Source: Hydrangea macrophylla (lineage: Eukaryota > Streptophyta > Magnoliopsida > Cornales > Hydrangeaceae). Taken from it: 64,000 nt of DNA. Positions within the stretch are counted from its first letter, which is position 1; every line of letters begins with the position of its first letter. The translations under genes and the position numbers were made by a program. Of the stretch, positions 44,282 to 56,062 are shown in pieces. The stretch is taken from positions 45,629,736 to 45,693,735 of the forward strand of contig CM066995.1 of assembly GCA_033977485.1 (NCBI GenBank), written 5' to 3'. Below the pieces are notes generated by a model. It searched no databases and was not told where the DNA came from. It saw only the letters and a list, made by a program, of their open reading frames with translations.

Positions 44282-45245
44282 ATGTTTCCTGCCCAACCAC
44301 TTCAAAACCTTAAGGGATACAACAATGGTCCCAATAATCAAGAACATGCAAAAGTCGTGACTACTCTAAGGAGTGGCAAGATTATAGGGCACAACATGCC
44401 TCTTTCTACACCTGAAGAGTATGAAGAGCATGAAGTGGTAAATACAAACAAGCCATCTACCCAGGAAGAGGAGCCATCTACTAATAACGAACCATTACAA
44501 GCAAATGATGACACTCCTAAAGAAGTCGAAGAAGTTGAGAGAAGGCCTGGAAAGGAGCTAGTTAATGACGAATTACCTAAATGTCCCTTCCCCGCGCCTT
44601 ACCCTCAAAGGCTAAAGAAGCCCAAAAATGAGATTAAGAATTAGGAGTTCTTGGAACTGTTTAAACAAGCCAAAATAAATCTTCCACTCCTTGATGCAAT
44701 CAAACAAGTACCGCTCTATGCTAAATATCTTAAAGATTTATGCACGGTCAAGAGGCAACAAAGTGTGAAAAAACACGCATATATCGCTTGCCAAGCATGC
44801 GCAATCATCCAAAATGAACTACCTCCTACACTCAAAGACCTCGGTACTCCCACTATCTCATGTCAAATTGGGAATCAAAGAATAGACAACGTACTCCTCG
44901 ATCTAGGAGCAAGCGTAAACCTGTTGCCATACTCTGTCTATAAACAACTAGGGTTATGTGAACTTAAACCTACTCGAGTTGCTCTATAACTGATAGATAG
45001 ATCGATGAAATACCCTAGAGGAATACTGGAGGACTTCTTCATTCAAATAGACTCGTTTGTCTTACCGATTGATTTTTATAATCTTAGACACTGAATATGT
45101 GTCCAATCCATGTGCACAAATCCTGGTGATATTCGAACGTCCATTCCTTAACACCATCGATGCCACGATAAAAATAAGAAGTAGTATTATGACCATCGTA
45201 TTCGGGAATATGACTTTAAACGTCAAAATCTTTTCTAACCCCTGA
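44282..45245 (+). pseudogene. Athila-like gag/protease region
   Basis: The frame holds TTLRSGKII and PFPAPYPQRLKK motifs, then ELFKQAKINLPLLDAIKQVP and YAKYLKDLCT, the conserved link before the aspartic protease. The protease core shows IGNQRIDNVLLDLGASVNLL, with the catalytic Asp in DLGAS (about 44,900). The protease would cut the Gag-Pol polyprotein. Stops at 44,642 and 44,987 and a shift near 45,050 break the gene. The downstream part (about 45,060-45,240) still resembles the protease C-terminal side. Confidence 0.8.
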
Positions 45246-45386
45246 CCTGAAGAATACGAAGATGAAGAAGACGTAAACTACATTGAAATGGTCATCGAAG
45301 ATGAGGGTGATGTTGTCGATTACAAAGATCCTTTGGAGGAAGTTGTGTCACAAGACGCTGTCTATTAACCTAACGATTCTACTCCA

Positions 45387-47047
45387 TTGGATGTCGACCT
45401 TAATCAAATATGCCTCATGATGGAAACGAAAGAGGAGGATAGAGTTGAATGCATGTGGGTGATACCATATGAACCATTTCCTTCAAACACAAAATTGGTT
45501 ATGCCCTCGAGTTTCCAGTTCCCTGACTTCGAATTAAAGGAGCTTCCTAAGGAGCTCAAATATGCTTTCCTAGGAATTGAGAAAACATACCCAGTTATAA
45601 TTTCATCCACCTTAAACCCCGAACAAGAGGGTAAACTAGTTCAAATGCTAAAACAACATAAGGGAGCGTGGGGATGGACAATTGCCAACCTCAAAGGCAT
45701 AAGTCCGTCCATTTGCACCCATAAAATATATTTGGAGGAAGACGTTAAACCATCACGACAAATGCAGAGGCGTCTAAATCCCAACATGCAAGAAGTAGTT
45801 AAAAAAGAAGGTTTAAAATTACTTGACGTTGGGATAATTTATCCAATCTCTGACAGTCCGTGGATCAATCCGACCCAAGTAGTCCCTAAAAAAGTGGTTA
45901 TAACGGTTATTCCCAATAAAAATGGAGAGTTGGTACCGACACACGTCCCCACCGGATGGAGGATGTGCATCGATTATAGAAAGTTAAACACTATGACCCG
46001 GAAAGACCACTTTTCTTTGCCGTTGATGGACCAAATGTTAGAATGAGTGGTGGGTCACAAATACTACTATTTTCTAGACGGATATAGTGGATGCTATCAA
46101 ATCAAAATCACTCCTGAAGATTAGGAGAAAACATTTTTATGTGTCCCTTCGGTACTTTTACCTACCGTCGCATGCCCTTCGGTTTATGCAATTCACCTGC
46201 TACTTTTCAGCAGTGCATGTTAAGCATCTTTAGTGATATGGTCGAACAAATACTCAAAGTCTTCATGGACGATTTCTCTGTGTTTGGCCATAGTTTTGAA
46301 AATTGCTTAGAAAATCTTGAACGTGTGCTAGCACGATGCAAGGACAAACACCTAGCATTAAACTGGGAGAAATGTCACTTTATGGTGACCAACGGAATAG
46401 TCCTCGGCCATATAATCTCTGATAAAGGTATCCAAGTGGATAAGGCCAAAATCGACATAATCTTGAATCTACCTGTCCCCTGTACAGTTAAGGACATTCG
46501 TTCTTTCTTGGGGCATACGAGATTCTATCGTCGACTTATCAAAAATTTAGTGCAATCTCCCGACCACTTTGTCAACTACTTGTCAAAGACACACCATTCG
46601 AATGGTTGAAAACTGCCAAACATCTTCGATGCACTAAAAGACCACCTTACCTCTACACCAATAATACAGGCACCCGACTAGAGTTTGCCTTTCAAACTGA
46701 TGTACGATGCTAGCAACTACGCTATTGGCGCAGTTCTAGGATAAAAGAAGGATAATAAGCCATACGTTATCTATTATGCCAGTCGAACGCTGAATGAAGC
46801 TCAAATGAATTATACAACCACTGAAAAAGAGCTACTGGCTATAATATTAGCCTTGGATAAATTCAGATCTTACCTGATAGGGTCTCTAATTGTCTATTTT
46901 ATAGACCACTCAACCCTAAAATATTTGTTATCCAAGAAAGACGTGAAACAAAGGCTTATTCGTTGGATACTCTTACTCCAAGAGTGTGATCTCACAATCA
47001 AGGATAAGAAAGGAGTAGAGAATGTGGTCGCAGACCATTTGTCTTAG
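45387..47047 (+). pseudogene. Athila-like reverse transcriptase and RNase H
   Basis: The RT region includes PSICTHKIYLEED, WRMCIDYRKLNTMTRKDHF, then FLDGYSGCYQI with the first catalytic Asp, CPFGTFTYRRMPFGLCNSPA, and VFMDDFSVFG with the FMDD catalytic pair (about 46,264). GHIISDKGIQVDKAKI follows in the thumb. The RNase H part has [35 protein letters not shown] and [11 protein letters not shown] would copy the RNA into DNA and RNase H would degrade the RNA. Breaks: stops near 46,045 and 46,123, shifts near 46,135 and 46,600, and a stop at 46,742. Confidence 0.88.
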
Positions 47048-48424
47048 TTAACATTTGTTAACAATACTGAACTGCTACCAATTAAGGATGAATTCCCAGA
47101 TGAGCAACTGATGACTGTTTCTAGTTTGCCCTAGTATGCGAATATAGTAAATTATCTAGTCACTGGAGAAACCCTCGAGCATTAGTCAAATCAAGATAAG
47201 AAACGATTCCTCTCGTTTGCACGTCACTTCTTCTTTGATGACCCGTACCTTTTCAAATATTGCACTGATCAGGTCATCAGATGATGCGTTCCGAATGAGG
47301 ATATAACTGTAATCCTAGCATCCAACTATTCTGAGGCTTACAGTGGCCACTTCGCTTTGCAAAAGACCGCACAAAAAGTCTTACATAGTGGTTTTTACTG
47401 GCCCACCATATTTAAGGATGCTTTCCTTTTGTAAATCATGCCAACGATGTCAAAAGCTTGGTACAATTTCAAAAAGGAACTCTATGCCCTTAACTCCTAT
47501 AATCATAATTGAAATATTTGATTGTTGGGGAATAGATTTCATGGGCTCATTTCCAAAATCAAACAACTGTGAATACATACTCCTAGTTGTGGAATATGTA
47601 TCAAAATGGGTGGATGCGATACCGACAAGACGCAAGGACCATAGACCAATAATGTCCTTTCTAAAAGAACATATTCTGTCGCATTTCAGAACCCTGGAGG
47701 CGTTAATAAGTGATCAAGGCAAATACTTTTGCAATAGGCCTTTGGAGTCACTCCTTAAGAAATATAGGGTTAATCACAAGACTGAACTATCTTACCACCC
47801 ATAAACTAACGGGTAGACAAAGTTGGCTACCGAGAAATAAAGCATATTCTTGAAAAGACAGTTAGCTCTAACAGGAAAGACTGGGCATACAAACTAACCG
47901 ATGCTCTATGGGCGTACCATACTGTGTATAAAACAAACCTGGGAATGTCCCTGTACAGGCTAGTGTACGGAAAGGCTTGCCACCTCTCTGTCAAGACTGA
48001 GCATAAAGCATATTGGACGACACGCTCATTAAACTTCGATATTAAAGAAGGAGGTCAGTTAAGAAAACTCCAACTCGCAGAGCTCGAGGAAATCTGTAGA
48101 GATGCGTATGACTCTGCGATGTTGCATAAGGTAAGGTTGAAGGCTCGCCATGATCGGACGATTTTTCATAAAACATTCAAGCCAGGGCAGAATGTCTTAC
48201 TGTATGACTCTCGCCTTCACCTTTTCCCAGGTAAGCTCCGATCCCGGTGGACAGGCCCATTTATCATTACATCTATTTTTCCACATAGGGTCGTCGAGCT
48301 CATAAATCCCAAGAACGATGAAAGTTTCAAGGTCAATGGCCAAAGGTTAAAGCTATTCTTGGAGAACTTCCAAACCAAAGCTGAGCACATCCAACTGGAT
48401 GAGCCCAACTATTCTTCCACCTAA
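47048..48424 (+). pseudogene. Athila-like integrase with C-terminal extension
   Basis: A His/Cys zinc-binding region (HFALQKTAQKVLHSGFYW then CKSCQRCQ) precedes the DDE core. CWGIDFMGSFP (about 47,530) and ISDQGKYF (about 47,714) give the two Asp residues. At the Glu position the codon at 47,820-47,822 reads Lys, next to stops at 47,803 and 47,814 and a frameshift. The last open frame (47,924-48,424) carries MSLYRLVYGKACHLSV, HKAYW and FPGKLRSRWTGPF, the GPY/F-type tail of Athila. Integrase would insert the cDNA; this copy cannot. Confidence 0.85.
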
Positions 48425-48644
48425 AATACCAAAAAGAGTCATACCCTGTTGTTGTAAACATTTCATTTCTTGTATTTTGTTTTATTTCTGCTATTTTTTA
48501 TTTTATTCTTCTTCTTGAATGTGACGTTGTTCTTAATCTGCTATTACTCATATCACTCAACTGTAGGTTCCAAAATAAGAGATGATGATGTCCATTCGAT
48601 AGGCTCTTGGGCTGATTCTGAATATCAAAACCTGCCATAGACAG

Positions 48645-48941
48645 TTGAGCTTTTACTCATATGAAGGGTCGGATGTAAATGTTTTCATTGACATATCTCA
48701 AGGATATATCCCATACCCACTAGCTCTCCTCGACATTAATCCTTTTGAAAATATGGAACTCCTCGAAGAAGAAGGAGAAGCGGAGGGTTACTTTGTTTGT
48801 GAATTTGACGATGCACTCCTAGAACAGTGGGAGAATGACTCGATGTGGGAACCATGGGAAAAGAATGACTTACTAGATGTTGTGCCTGATGCCACAATGC
48901 TGTTTTCACATATGTCGATGACTTCCTCATTCTCGAGTTAG
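48645..48941 (+). CDS. Small post-pol ORF of the Athila-like element, unknown function
   Basis: A 98-codon open frame with an acidic C-terminal half (many Glu/Asp and Trp) lies 220 bp after integrase. I do not recognise it. It may be a remnant of a larger post-pol frame or chance; a second short frame at 49,279-49,476 ends in a Glu-rich tail. Confidence 0.25.
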   Translation: MSFYSYEGSDVNVFIDISQGYIPYPLALLDINPFENMELLEEEGEAEGYFVCEFDDALLEQWENDSMWEPWEKNDLLDVVPDATMLFSHMSMTSSFSS

Positions 48942-49802
48942 TCCCATACCTCTACGTGCACCTGAGCTACTTACTGTTCAGACTTCAATGTCCTTTACCA
49001 GCTAGTACACGTTGGACATCCATGCCAATAGTGAGGTTAGGACAATGTCATATTCTCCTCTGTTGTATTTCTCGTTCTCTCATTTATTTCAGTTATTTCT
49101 AGTTCTTGTTTTCCTTGTCTTATTTTTCTTTTGTTTTTCCTTGTCCAGGATTGTCACTATGAACCATAACTTTCTACCAGTGTTCCTTCTGCACTTATAA
49201 TTTCATGGACCTCCCATAGGGTCTCCTGGTACTCCACCGCAAGAGGAAGAACAACTAAGGAGTTACACTCCTTTATCTATGACGTCGTCAGGCTCACCAA
49301 GATCACCTCTTGCCTGCATTTTCAATTCTCTAGAGGTTTCGGACGCAATCGATGATACTCTTAAAGCTTTCAGATCCTTCTGGAATCGTGAATTATCGAG
49401 TTTGGACTCCGGTTTCAAAGATTTGGCAGAGTATGACAAAATTGTGGAAGAAGAAGTTTTTAAGCTTGAAGAGTAGTGGTTCTCTTCAATTGTAGTTTTC
49501 CATTTGCCTATCCTTTTGCAATTAAAGTGTAATCCTAGACAAATCTTAGTTATTTTCAGTTTATTTTTAGTTTTTCATTATAATAAGGTCTTAAGTACCA
49601 AGTGGGGGAAATAATTTTGCAAAAAGGATGCTAGTAAAAATTTATATTTATAAAATTTGCAATTTACATCATTATGATGATGATTTCTGGCTTACATATT
49701 CTGTGTTTGCACTGCTTTTAAACTATTCTTGTATGTCCAGAATAGTTTTTGTTAGTTAGTGGTACATAAGTATTATTTTCAAAGAGTTCTTAAAAATTTT
49801 GT

Positions 49803-49912
49803 GTTCGATCGATCGAAAACATCTCGATCGATCGAACTTTTCAACTCTCAAGCACTTGACCACATCTCAATCGATTGACTATTCGATCGATCGAACTTTC
49901 TCGATCAATCGA
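49803..49912. repeat. TCGATCGA palindrome array in the post-pol region
   Basis: TTCGATCGATCGAA, CTCGATCGATCGAA, CTCAATCGATTGA, TTCGATCGATCGAA and CTCGATCAATCGAG occur in about 110 bp. These resemble the LTR arrays but lie inside the element. Confidence 0.88.
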
Positions 49913-49982
49913 GACTTGTATTTAAACAAGGTGCCCAGCGTACACTTCCTCAGTCTCTCTCTCCCTCATTCCTTCGAGTGAT

Positions 49983-49990
<8 letters not shown>

Positions 49991-50041
<51 letters not shown>
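49991..50041. repeat. (GA)25 microsatellite
   Basis: Uninterrupted GA dinucleotides lie between ATTATACACA and GCTCGGGC. Confidence 0.95.
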
Positions 50042-50043
<2 letters not shown>

Positions 50044-50305
50044 CGGGCAATTTTCACCCCCTCCCTTACACATAACAATTGAGGCACCCTCATCAGACCC
50101 AAGTGATCACCACCATCTCTTCCTCTCTCCACTGTGCTTTAACCCGAGGTAAGGGTCATTTTTGAACCCCCCAAGTATATTTCCATACAAATCTAGTAGG
50201 GGTGCCCCCCATTGGTCCTGAGACCAATTAAATAATGTCTTGGTCCTTTATTTCTTGTGTTCCTTTCTTTCTGCTTAATTATTTTTGTCCCCGCGTTTTC
50301 TTCTG

Positions 50306-50386
50306 CGTTCGATCGATTGAACTGGGCTTAAGGGATCGAAGCCAGTCCTTGTTCAATCGATAGAGAAATGGTCGATCGATCGAACC
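50306..50386. repeat. Second internal TCGATCGA palindrome array
   Basis: GTTCGATCGATTGAAC, AAGGGATCGAAG, TTCAATCGATAGA and GGTCGATCGATCGAAC sites lie about 85 bp before the degraded post-pol ORF. Confidence 0.8.
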
Positions 50387-50471
50387 ACTGCAGAAGCATT
50401 TTCTATTTTTGTTCTTTTGTTCTTGTTTTAATTAGTCTTTTCTTTTCATTTTTAATTTCAGGATCGTCGCC

Positions 50472-51850
50472 ATGAACCCCACAACTAGGCACTATAGGGA
50501 GAAGCCCTTTGACTTGACCATTCCAGACCCGGTACCCGAACAAGGGTTCCAGAATATTTTTGATCAGTCCTGGTATACATATTTCTTCAGCCATCATAAG
50601 GTTATGGTGGACCGATCCCTCGAGACAGTTTGGCTTTCTGCGCCATGGTTCTTGGCTTAGATTTGGGCGATGCCATAGTGGTTTCAGATGTTGACCCAAC
50701 CTAGTAGGGTCAATATCTCTTAGGTGAGAGAAGCCTCTGCTACCATGATCAAGGACTCGGCTGCTCCGTTCACATATCACTCATTCTTCTACGGCCGGGA
50801 AATTAATCCAGTCCTGTGACATTATCTGCTGCTTTAGGAGTCCCTGAGGAGCCTGAGTGTGACTTTTCCTAGAGGGTAGAAGCTCCTGAGACCCCAAATG
50901 CCATGATAGTATGGGAGATTACAGGTAGGTCCATCTAGTTCTGGAACGGGTCATCGCTTATCGAGGATCAACACTTGACCGACAATTACCACATGCTTCA
51001 TCTGGTGTTGTGTAATTGCATCTTCACGATGTCCTATCACGAGAAGCTAGCACCGTGGTACGTTTGTGCATTGTACGCTATAGGGATGGGAAAGCGGGTC
51101 TGCCTCTTGCATTTATGTATGGAGTTTCTGGTTCAGCCCATACACTTTGTTTCTATAAAGAAACATCTAAAAGGCGCGTGGGCGATTCATAGCGTTGTGG
51201 CCTAGTCTGGTTTACTCCCCCTCCCGGTCGACACATTCCAGTCCTCTTCTAGCAAATTTGGGGAGATAGAAGGCCGCTGCTCAGATGCCCAGAAGAGGAA
51301 GAGAAAAGGGAAAGGCAAAGAAAAAGTTGGGGCAAAGAAGAAGAGGAGAGGAGGGACAGACACCGAGAGAGTTGCTTCTGGGATGTCGACCGAGGCTAAA
51401 GAGCAGGATACTGACAAGGAAGAGGACCCAATCACTACCACATAACAGTTTGAGCTGAGATAGCGATCTTAGGCTCACGCCCAGGGAGAGTCTTCATCCG
51501 TGTCTCTCTAGACCATTCAAGCATTATTTTTGGAGGAGAGAGAGGCCCGGATCAGACTCGAGGGCAAGGTCAACCACCTGGTTACCCGCTCGATAACACT
51601 ACTGGTTCAGTTGGGGGTTGCTTAGTCTTTGCATACACCTTCCCAGACCCCAGTTGCACCACTCACATCTGACCCATCATCATCTGCTCCACCACCTCCA
51701 CCACCCTCTGATCCAGCTGCTCCTTCTACATCGACAACACCGCCGACCACCTCTAAGACCCCACTTCCACCACCTCTGGTTGCTGAGGACGGAGATGCTG
51801 ATGCTCCAACTGTGCCCATTGAGATTTTATCCGATATTGCTAAGGATTAG
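50472..51850 (+). pseudogene. Degraded post-pol ORF of the Athila-like element (env-position)
   Basis: It begins MNPTTRHYREKPFDLTIPDP with ATG at 50,472 and continues in pieces. Pieces are DNYHMLHLVLCNCIFTMSYH...WYVCALYAIGMGKRVCLLHL (50,975-51,140), a Lys/Arg/Glu-rich stretch (51,280-51,430) and a Pro/Ser/Thr-rich tail (51,629-51,850). Athila elements carry an extra ORF here, sometimes called env-like; many encode a 'putative plant transposon protein' domain, which the middle part loosely resembles. No signal peptide or clear membrane segment can be claimed. Many stops (50,658 onward) break it. The assignment rests on position and loose pattern. Confidence 0.5.
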
Positions 51851-53920
51851 TTGATCCTGCTAGTTGATCGTATGGGAGTTTTGTTATATTTATTGTATTT
51901 CAGATTTTCTCTCTCCGCTCTCTTAGTACGCTTTTGGATATTTGGATATTTTGGACATTATGATCACTGTTCTGTACTTTTATTGTTTTATCATCCTAGT
52001 GATTGGTTATTTTCTTATGTATGGATCATGTTCTATCATTATATATTATTTCTTTTGTTCTTGGCTGTTTAGAGATTGTATGCTTAGGTTACAGGTTACT
52101 ATGATTGTTGTTATTGCTTTGCTTCTATTAGGTGATATCCACTACTTTCATTTGAAAATCAACTTCTGAGAACATTGCTATTTTCAGTTGGGGGTGGGAT
52201 GCAGATAGATATTCACCTATACATGTTCACACTTAGCACTCTGGACAATTTCATTGCAATTATCATGCAATCTCAATTAAAATTAGAAAATTTAAAATTT
52301 TTGAACTGTTTGAACTTAATGATAGAATAACTTTGAACATCCACTCCTGCTTAGGTGTTATCATGCAATGACATATTCATATTACTCTCACCCTTTTATG
52401 AATTACGTTCACTCATTTTTCTAAGTATTACTAGGATGATTGCATTTGTAAACCTTTCATGTATCCAACATCCATATGCACTAGTTGATAGCTATGTAGA
52501 AAACCTAAAAATGAGTAAAATAACTTTTGTGCTCAAAGAACGAGCAGTGGAAACTAATTACCCATAGTGAGCATTTGATCCAATCTTCATTTTCTGAGGG
52601 AATTGTCACATAAACTTGAATTGTTTTTCTTGATTATGCTTATAAAAATTCATTGAAACAGTCTCATTATTCTTCATTTTGGCTACTTATTAGAGGAGAA
52701 TGTATAGGATCTACCAACTAAAATTGATAAACACCAAAATGCTAAAACTAAGAAATTGAGAAAGTGATTTAAGCCATCGCTACCCATTTCCTACCACTAT
52801 CCATATCCCTTTACCTACAAAAACCATTTCGTCTCGAACCCCACACCGATTCAATATTGCCGATTCTATTATGAAAATACAAATTCCTATTCCTTTACCT
52901 TGACCCCAATGGACCCCATTGCGCATCTAATTTTAATAAACTGTCAAAATATGTGATTGGAAGAGAGTAGTTGTAGGAGTTACGATATATATATAATCAA
53001 AAAAAGAAGAAAAGAAGAAAAAAAAAAGTGGGAATATGAAAGGATGAAAGTTAGTTGGAGATGTGAAAAGAATAAAATGAGATGCTAAGCTCCATCATAT
53101 GCTAAGATGCGCATTTTCTTTCTCATCATCTTTGTTTACTATATAAAAACCCAAAAATCTTAAGTCTTAATGATTCTTAACAAATTAGTTTGAACATGAA
53201 CTTGTGAATTGAGTTATCCACGGTTTTTCGCTCCTATAGTAAGTAGTATCCTATTCGTGAGACTATACACTCTAAATTATCATTTTTCATAGAGTCAAGA
53301 ATGAAAGCATTAGTAACTAGAATATCACTCTTATCAAAGTTTTCATACATGTGCGATCATTATTAAGTAAGTTTCTGAGAGACGTCCTTTTATGAGTGTA
53401 AACCAATGTGAGATTTGAGTGAAAACTACAAGTTCTGGAAGTACGATAGTCTAAATAACTCTAGGTAAGGTTTGATGCATAGCTGTTAACTTCACACATA
53501 CACACAGATACATGACTACGATACATATGTTATATCTATCTTGGTGACATGAGGAGCATGTGGATTTCTTTCATAGTTTGATTGAGGTTAATATGTCTTT
53601 ATAGAGCTAAGTTAACAGTTAAATAGGAGGGAGTGTTTGAAAGTTTTTCTATATCCTTTTGAACTTAAAATGGAGAATTTTGTGGGTATATTCACTGTAA
53701 ACCCTCATGAGACAACACTCGTCCACTAGGGGGAACCTAGGGGTTTAATGACTTGCTGCATTTGCTAAATGCAACTGCGATTCCTGTGAAAGTGAGTTAG
53801 GAGTTATCTCTTTCTTCTTAGGTTAGTTTGTTTTAATTCATTTTATTTTCTCTTAGTCGTTGTAGTAGTAGTTTGACTTGTTTTCATTATTGCTTTATCG
53901 CTAGGGACTAGCAATAAGCT
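51851..53920 (+). other. 3' untranslated region of the Athila-like element
   Basis: About 2 kb of AT-rich sequence lies between the degraded ORF and the polypurine tract. No further coding motif or inverted structure stands out. An A/G run is at 52,999-53,030. Confidence 0.5.
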
Positions 53921-53932
53921 AGTTGGGGGTTG
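53921..53932 (+). promoter_or_regulatory. Polypurine tract of the Athila-like element
   Basis: AGTTGGGGGTTG abuts the 3' LTR at 53,933. It is G-rich but contains T residues. Confidence 0.65.
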
Positions 53933-54185
53933 TGACAAGTGGGGGTATCTGTAAAATACAACCGTACTAAAATAAAAAAAAAACACTAATTTAGTTTAGA
54001 AATCCCTATTATATGTGCAATTTATATTACAATTCTAGTTTATGCACAATATGACAAATCTATGCTAAGTTGTGTTGTTTTAGCTGGTATTTGTGCAGAT
54101 CACTGTTCTACTATGTGTAGAAATGAATAACAGGATAAGGGGAAAGCTTGATTATAAGCAAGGCAATTTAGAGAAGAAAAGTGGA

Positions 54186-54296
54186 GTTCGAGCGATCGAA
54201 GGAGGTTCAAGTGATCGAGAGTTCGATCGATCGACTTCAGTTCAAGTGCTCGAGTAATTCAAAGTTCAAGCGATCGAAGGACGTTCGATCGATTGA
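54186..54296. repeat. TCGATCGA palindrome array upstream of the promoter, 3' LTR copy
   Basis: Same six-site array as at 35,519-35,632. Two sites are altered by C-to-T type changes (AAGTGATCGAG and AAGTGCTCGAG). Confidence 0.88.
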
Positions 54297-54424
54297 ACAT
54301 GCCTTTTATCAGAATTTATGCGTACGCAGCAAAAACAAGTGTTGTTAACCCTAGCCCTAAGATTGTCTATAAATACTGGTTATCAACACATCCACAAGGA
54401 CGCCCAACTTTGTTTTTATAGTTT

Positions 54425-54478
<54 letters not shown>

Positions 54479-54823
54479 TGTTGGTTTTGTAGTTTTTGTA
54501 CAATGGATATTACGTTAGTTTGAAGATTGTGAAGATTAATATAAGTTTTGTTCCCTCTAGGTTTTTATTTTCGTTTTACTATTAATCCATCAGTAGTTTA
54601 GTAGTTCTAATTTGAATAGATCGCAGTGTTGCTTGTTAATTTAGTTTTAATCTATAGTTTTCATAAGTTGGCATGTTAAAATCATAACCAAACGCAGCCT
54701 TAATGAACTTTTACATTAAAAACAGATCTGTGACACTCCAGGCCATGTCTGAGTAATCCCAGAGTTGGGAGATCACGATGAAACGGTGATCTCCAGCCTC
54801 TGCCATGCAGCAGTATAAAACCT

Positions 54824-54962
54824 GCGTTCGATCGATCGAAGTTAGTTCGATCGATCAAAACAGAGATAAAGTCAAGCGATTGAAGACATTTCAATCGATT
54901 GAGAGATAATGATGTTCGATCGATCGCTTCGATCGATCGAGAGCGCGTCAATCGATCGAACC
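54824..54962. repeat. TCGATCGA palindrome array downstream of the promoter, 3' LTR copy
   Basis: It corresponds to 36,134-36,258. Here one site is doubled (TTCGATCGATCGCTTCGATC...), suggesting gain of a unit in this LTR or loss in the other. Confidence 0.88.
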
Positions 54963-55597
54963 TTTAGATTCTTAGGTTGATCCTTTGCAATATTCCTAGA
55001 CTTTCTATTTTTGAGATTTGTTATCAAACTGTCCCCATATGCTCAGTTTGTCAAAACATTTTCTTAACTTTAAGTCTTAAGGCATTTTTCTTCAATAACT
55101 TTTGCAAACCACTTTGAATGCTAACACTATTCAGAGTGCAAGTCCTAATTATTGTTTTAAACTGCCTTCATGTGTTTTGAAATCAATTGTGATGATGTAG
55201 TCCCAGCCATAAAAGGACTTTTGAATCTTTATCTTTAGAAAATACGAAATGCTGTAGAGAGACATACTCCATAGAGCTTAAATGTTTTGCATGGTAGATG
55301 GCAAGGTCATTGTGGATTCGTGTAATCCCAATGTTCATTTTTTGTTATCGATTTAGTTAATTAGTTAATCATTAGTTTTATTTAGGTGCTTTATTTTAGT
55401 AGTTGTTAATTTTGGAACTTCGTGTTCTACACCCTTCTTTAAACATTGATTTTTTATTTTCTTTTGAGTTTAATCTAAGTAGCTAGTTTAAAACCTTCTC
55501 TGTGGGATCGACCTAGTCTTATCCAGTACTACTTGCACGTCTACCTACACTTGGGTATAGTACACAAGCGCACACAAAATAATTTCGTGTCATGCAT

Positions 55598-56041
55598 TAC
55601 ACATTTCCATATTCGCGGCTAGATCTCGGGTAAGTTCTCTTGATCCTTATTGCATATCATATTGCTTGCTAATTGAATTATTTGGTTTTGAATGGTATTT
55701 TTATCATTAGCATTCTTATACCCCTTTCGACATGTTTTTGTAATGTATATTAATATGTATGTATAGTTGAGGGCATGCATAGATTAATTATTTGATTAAA
55801 AGGATGTTGAGTGGAGGCCTATCACGAGATAGGATGAGAGGGGGTGTTTTAGTCCGCCAGGCTCCTTCCCTTCTCATTCCATAATCCCCGAACCTAGAAA
55901 TCTCTGGTTTCCAAAATAGATCAGTTTGCTTTCAAATGGTTTCTTAATTTTCCTTTTAAAAATTAAGTGGCGACTCGTATTTGTATTCAAAATTTGGAAA
56001 GATTTAAAAAGTTGTAGGTAAGAAAAATGCGAGTATCTATA
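55598..56041 (+). repeat. 5' LTR of the Tat/Ogre-like element, second part
   Basis: The LTR resumes after the Athila-like element. The GAGGCCT...CAGGCTCCTTCCC...AAGTGGCGACTC block matches 3,200-3,377. It ends at GAGTATCTATA, a decayed form of the family terminus GGTGTCTACA, four bases before the primer-binding site. Confidence 0.8.
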
Positions 56042-56044
56042 ATC

Positions 56045-56062
56045 TGGCGACTCTACTATGGA
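56045..56062 (+). promoter_or_regulatory. Primer-binding site of the Tat/Ogre-like element
   Basis: TGGCGACTCTACTATGGA resembles the TGGCGACTCYGCTGGGGA site of Ogre-type elements, usually assigned to tRNA-Arg, with two or three changes. Confidence 0.7.

Larger units (their letters stand above)
35267..55592 (+). mobile_element. 20.3-kb Athila-like Ty3/gypsy element
   Basis: Two LTRs (1,642 and 1,660 bp) with TGACA...TGTCA ends bound the element. A perfect target duplication TGCAT flanks it (35,262-35,266 and 55,593-55,597). A tRNA-Asp-type primer-binding site and a polypurine tract are present. Gag, DLGAS protease, RT, RNase H, integrase and a long post-pol region with a degraded extra ORF occur in Athila order. 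About 6.2 kb of its length is a minus-strand LTR element nested in gag. LTR mismatches (roughly one in ten over the first 195 bases) and many stops show an old insertion. Confidence 0.9.
53933..55592 (+). repeat. 3' LTR of the Athila-like element
   Basis: TGACAAGTGGGGGTA...TTTCGTGTCA. It differs from the 5' LTR by scattered substitutions and by a (TA)n(GA)n tract (about 54,426-54,476) where the 5' LTR has GA only. It is followed by the target duplication TGCAT. Confidence 0.92.

Noticed and set aside
51618..51854. His/Leu-rich frame overlapping the Pro-rich tail
   Set aside because: It is another frame of the CACCACC-rich stretch; the Pro/Ser/Thr frame fits the post-pol ORF better.
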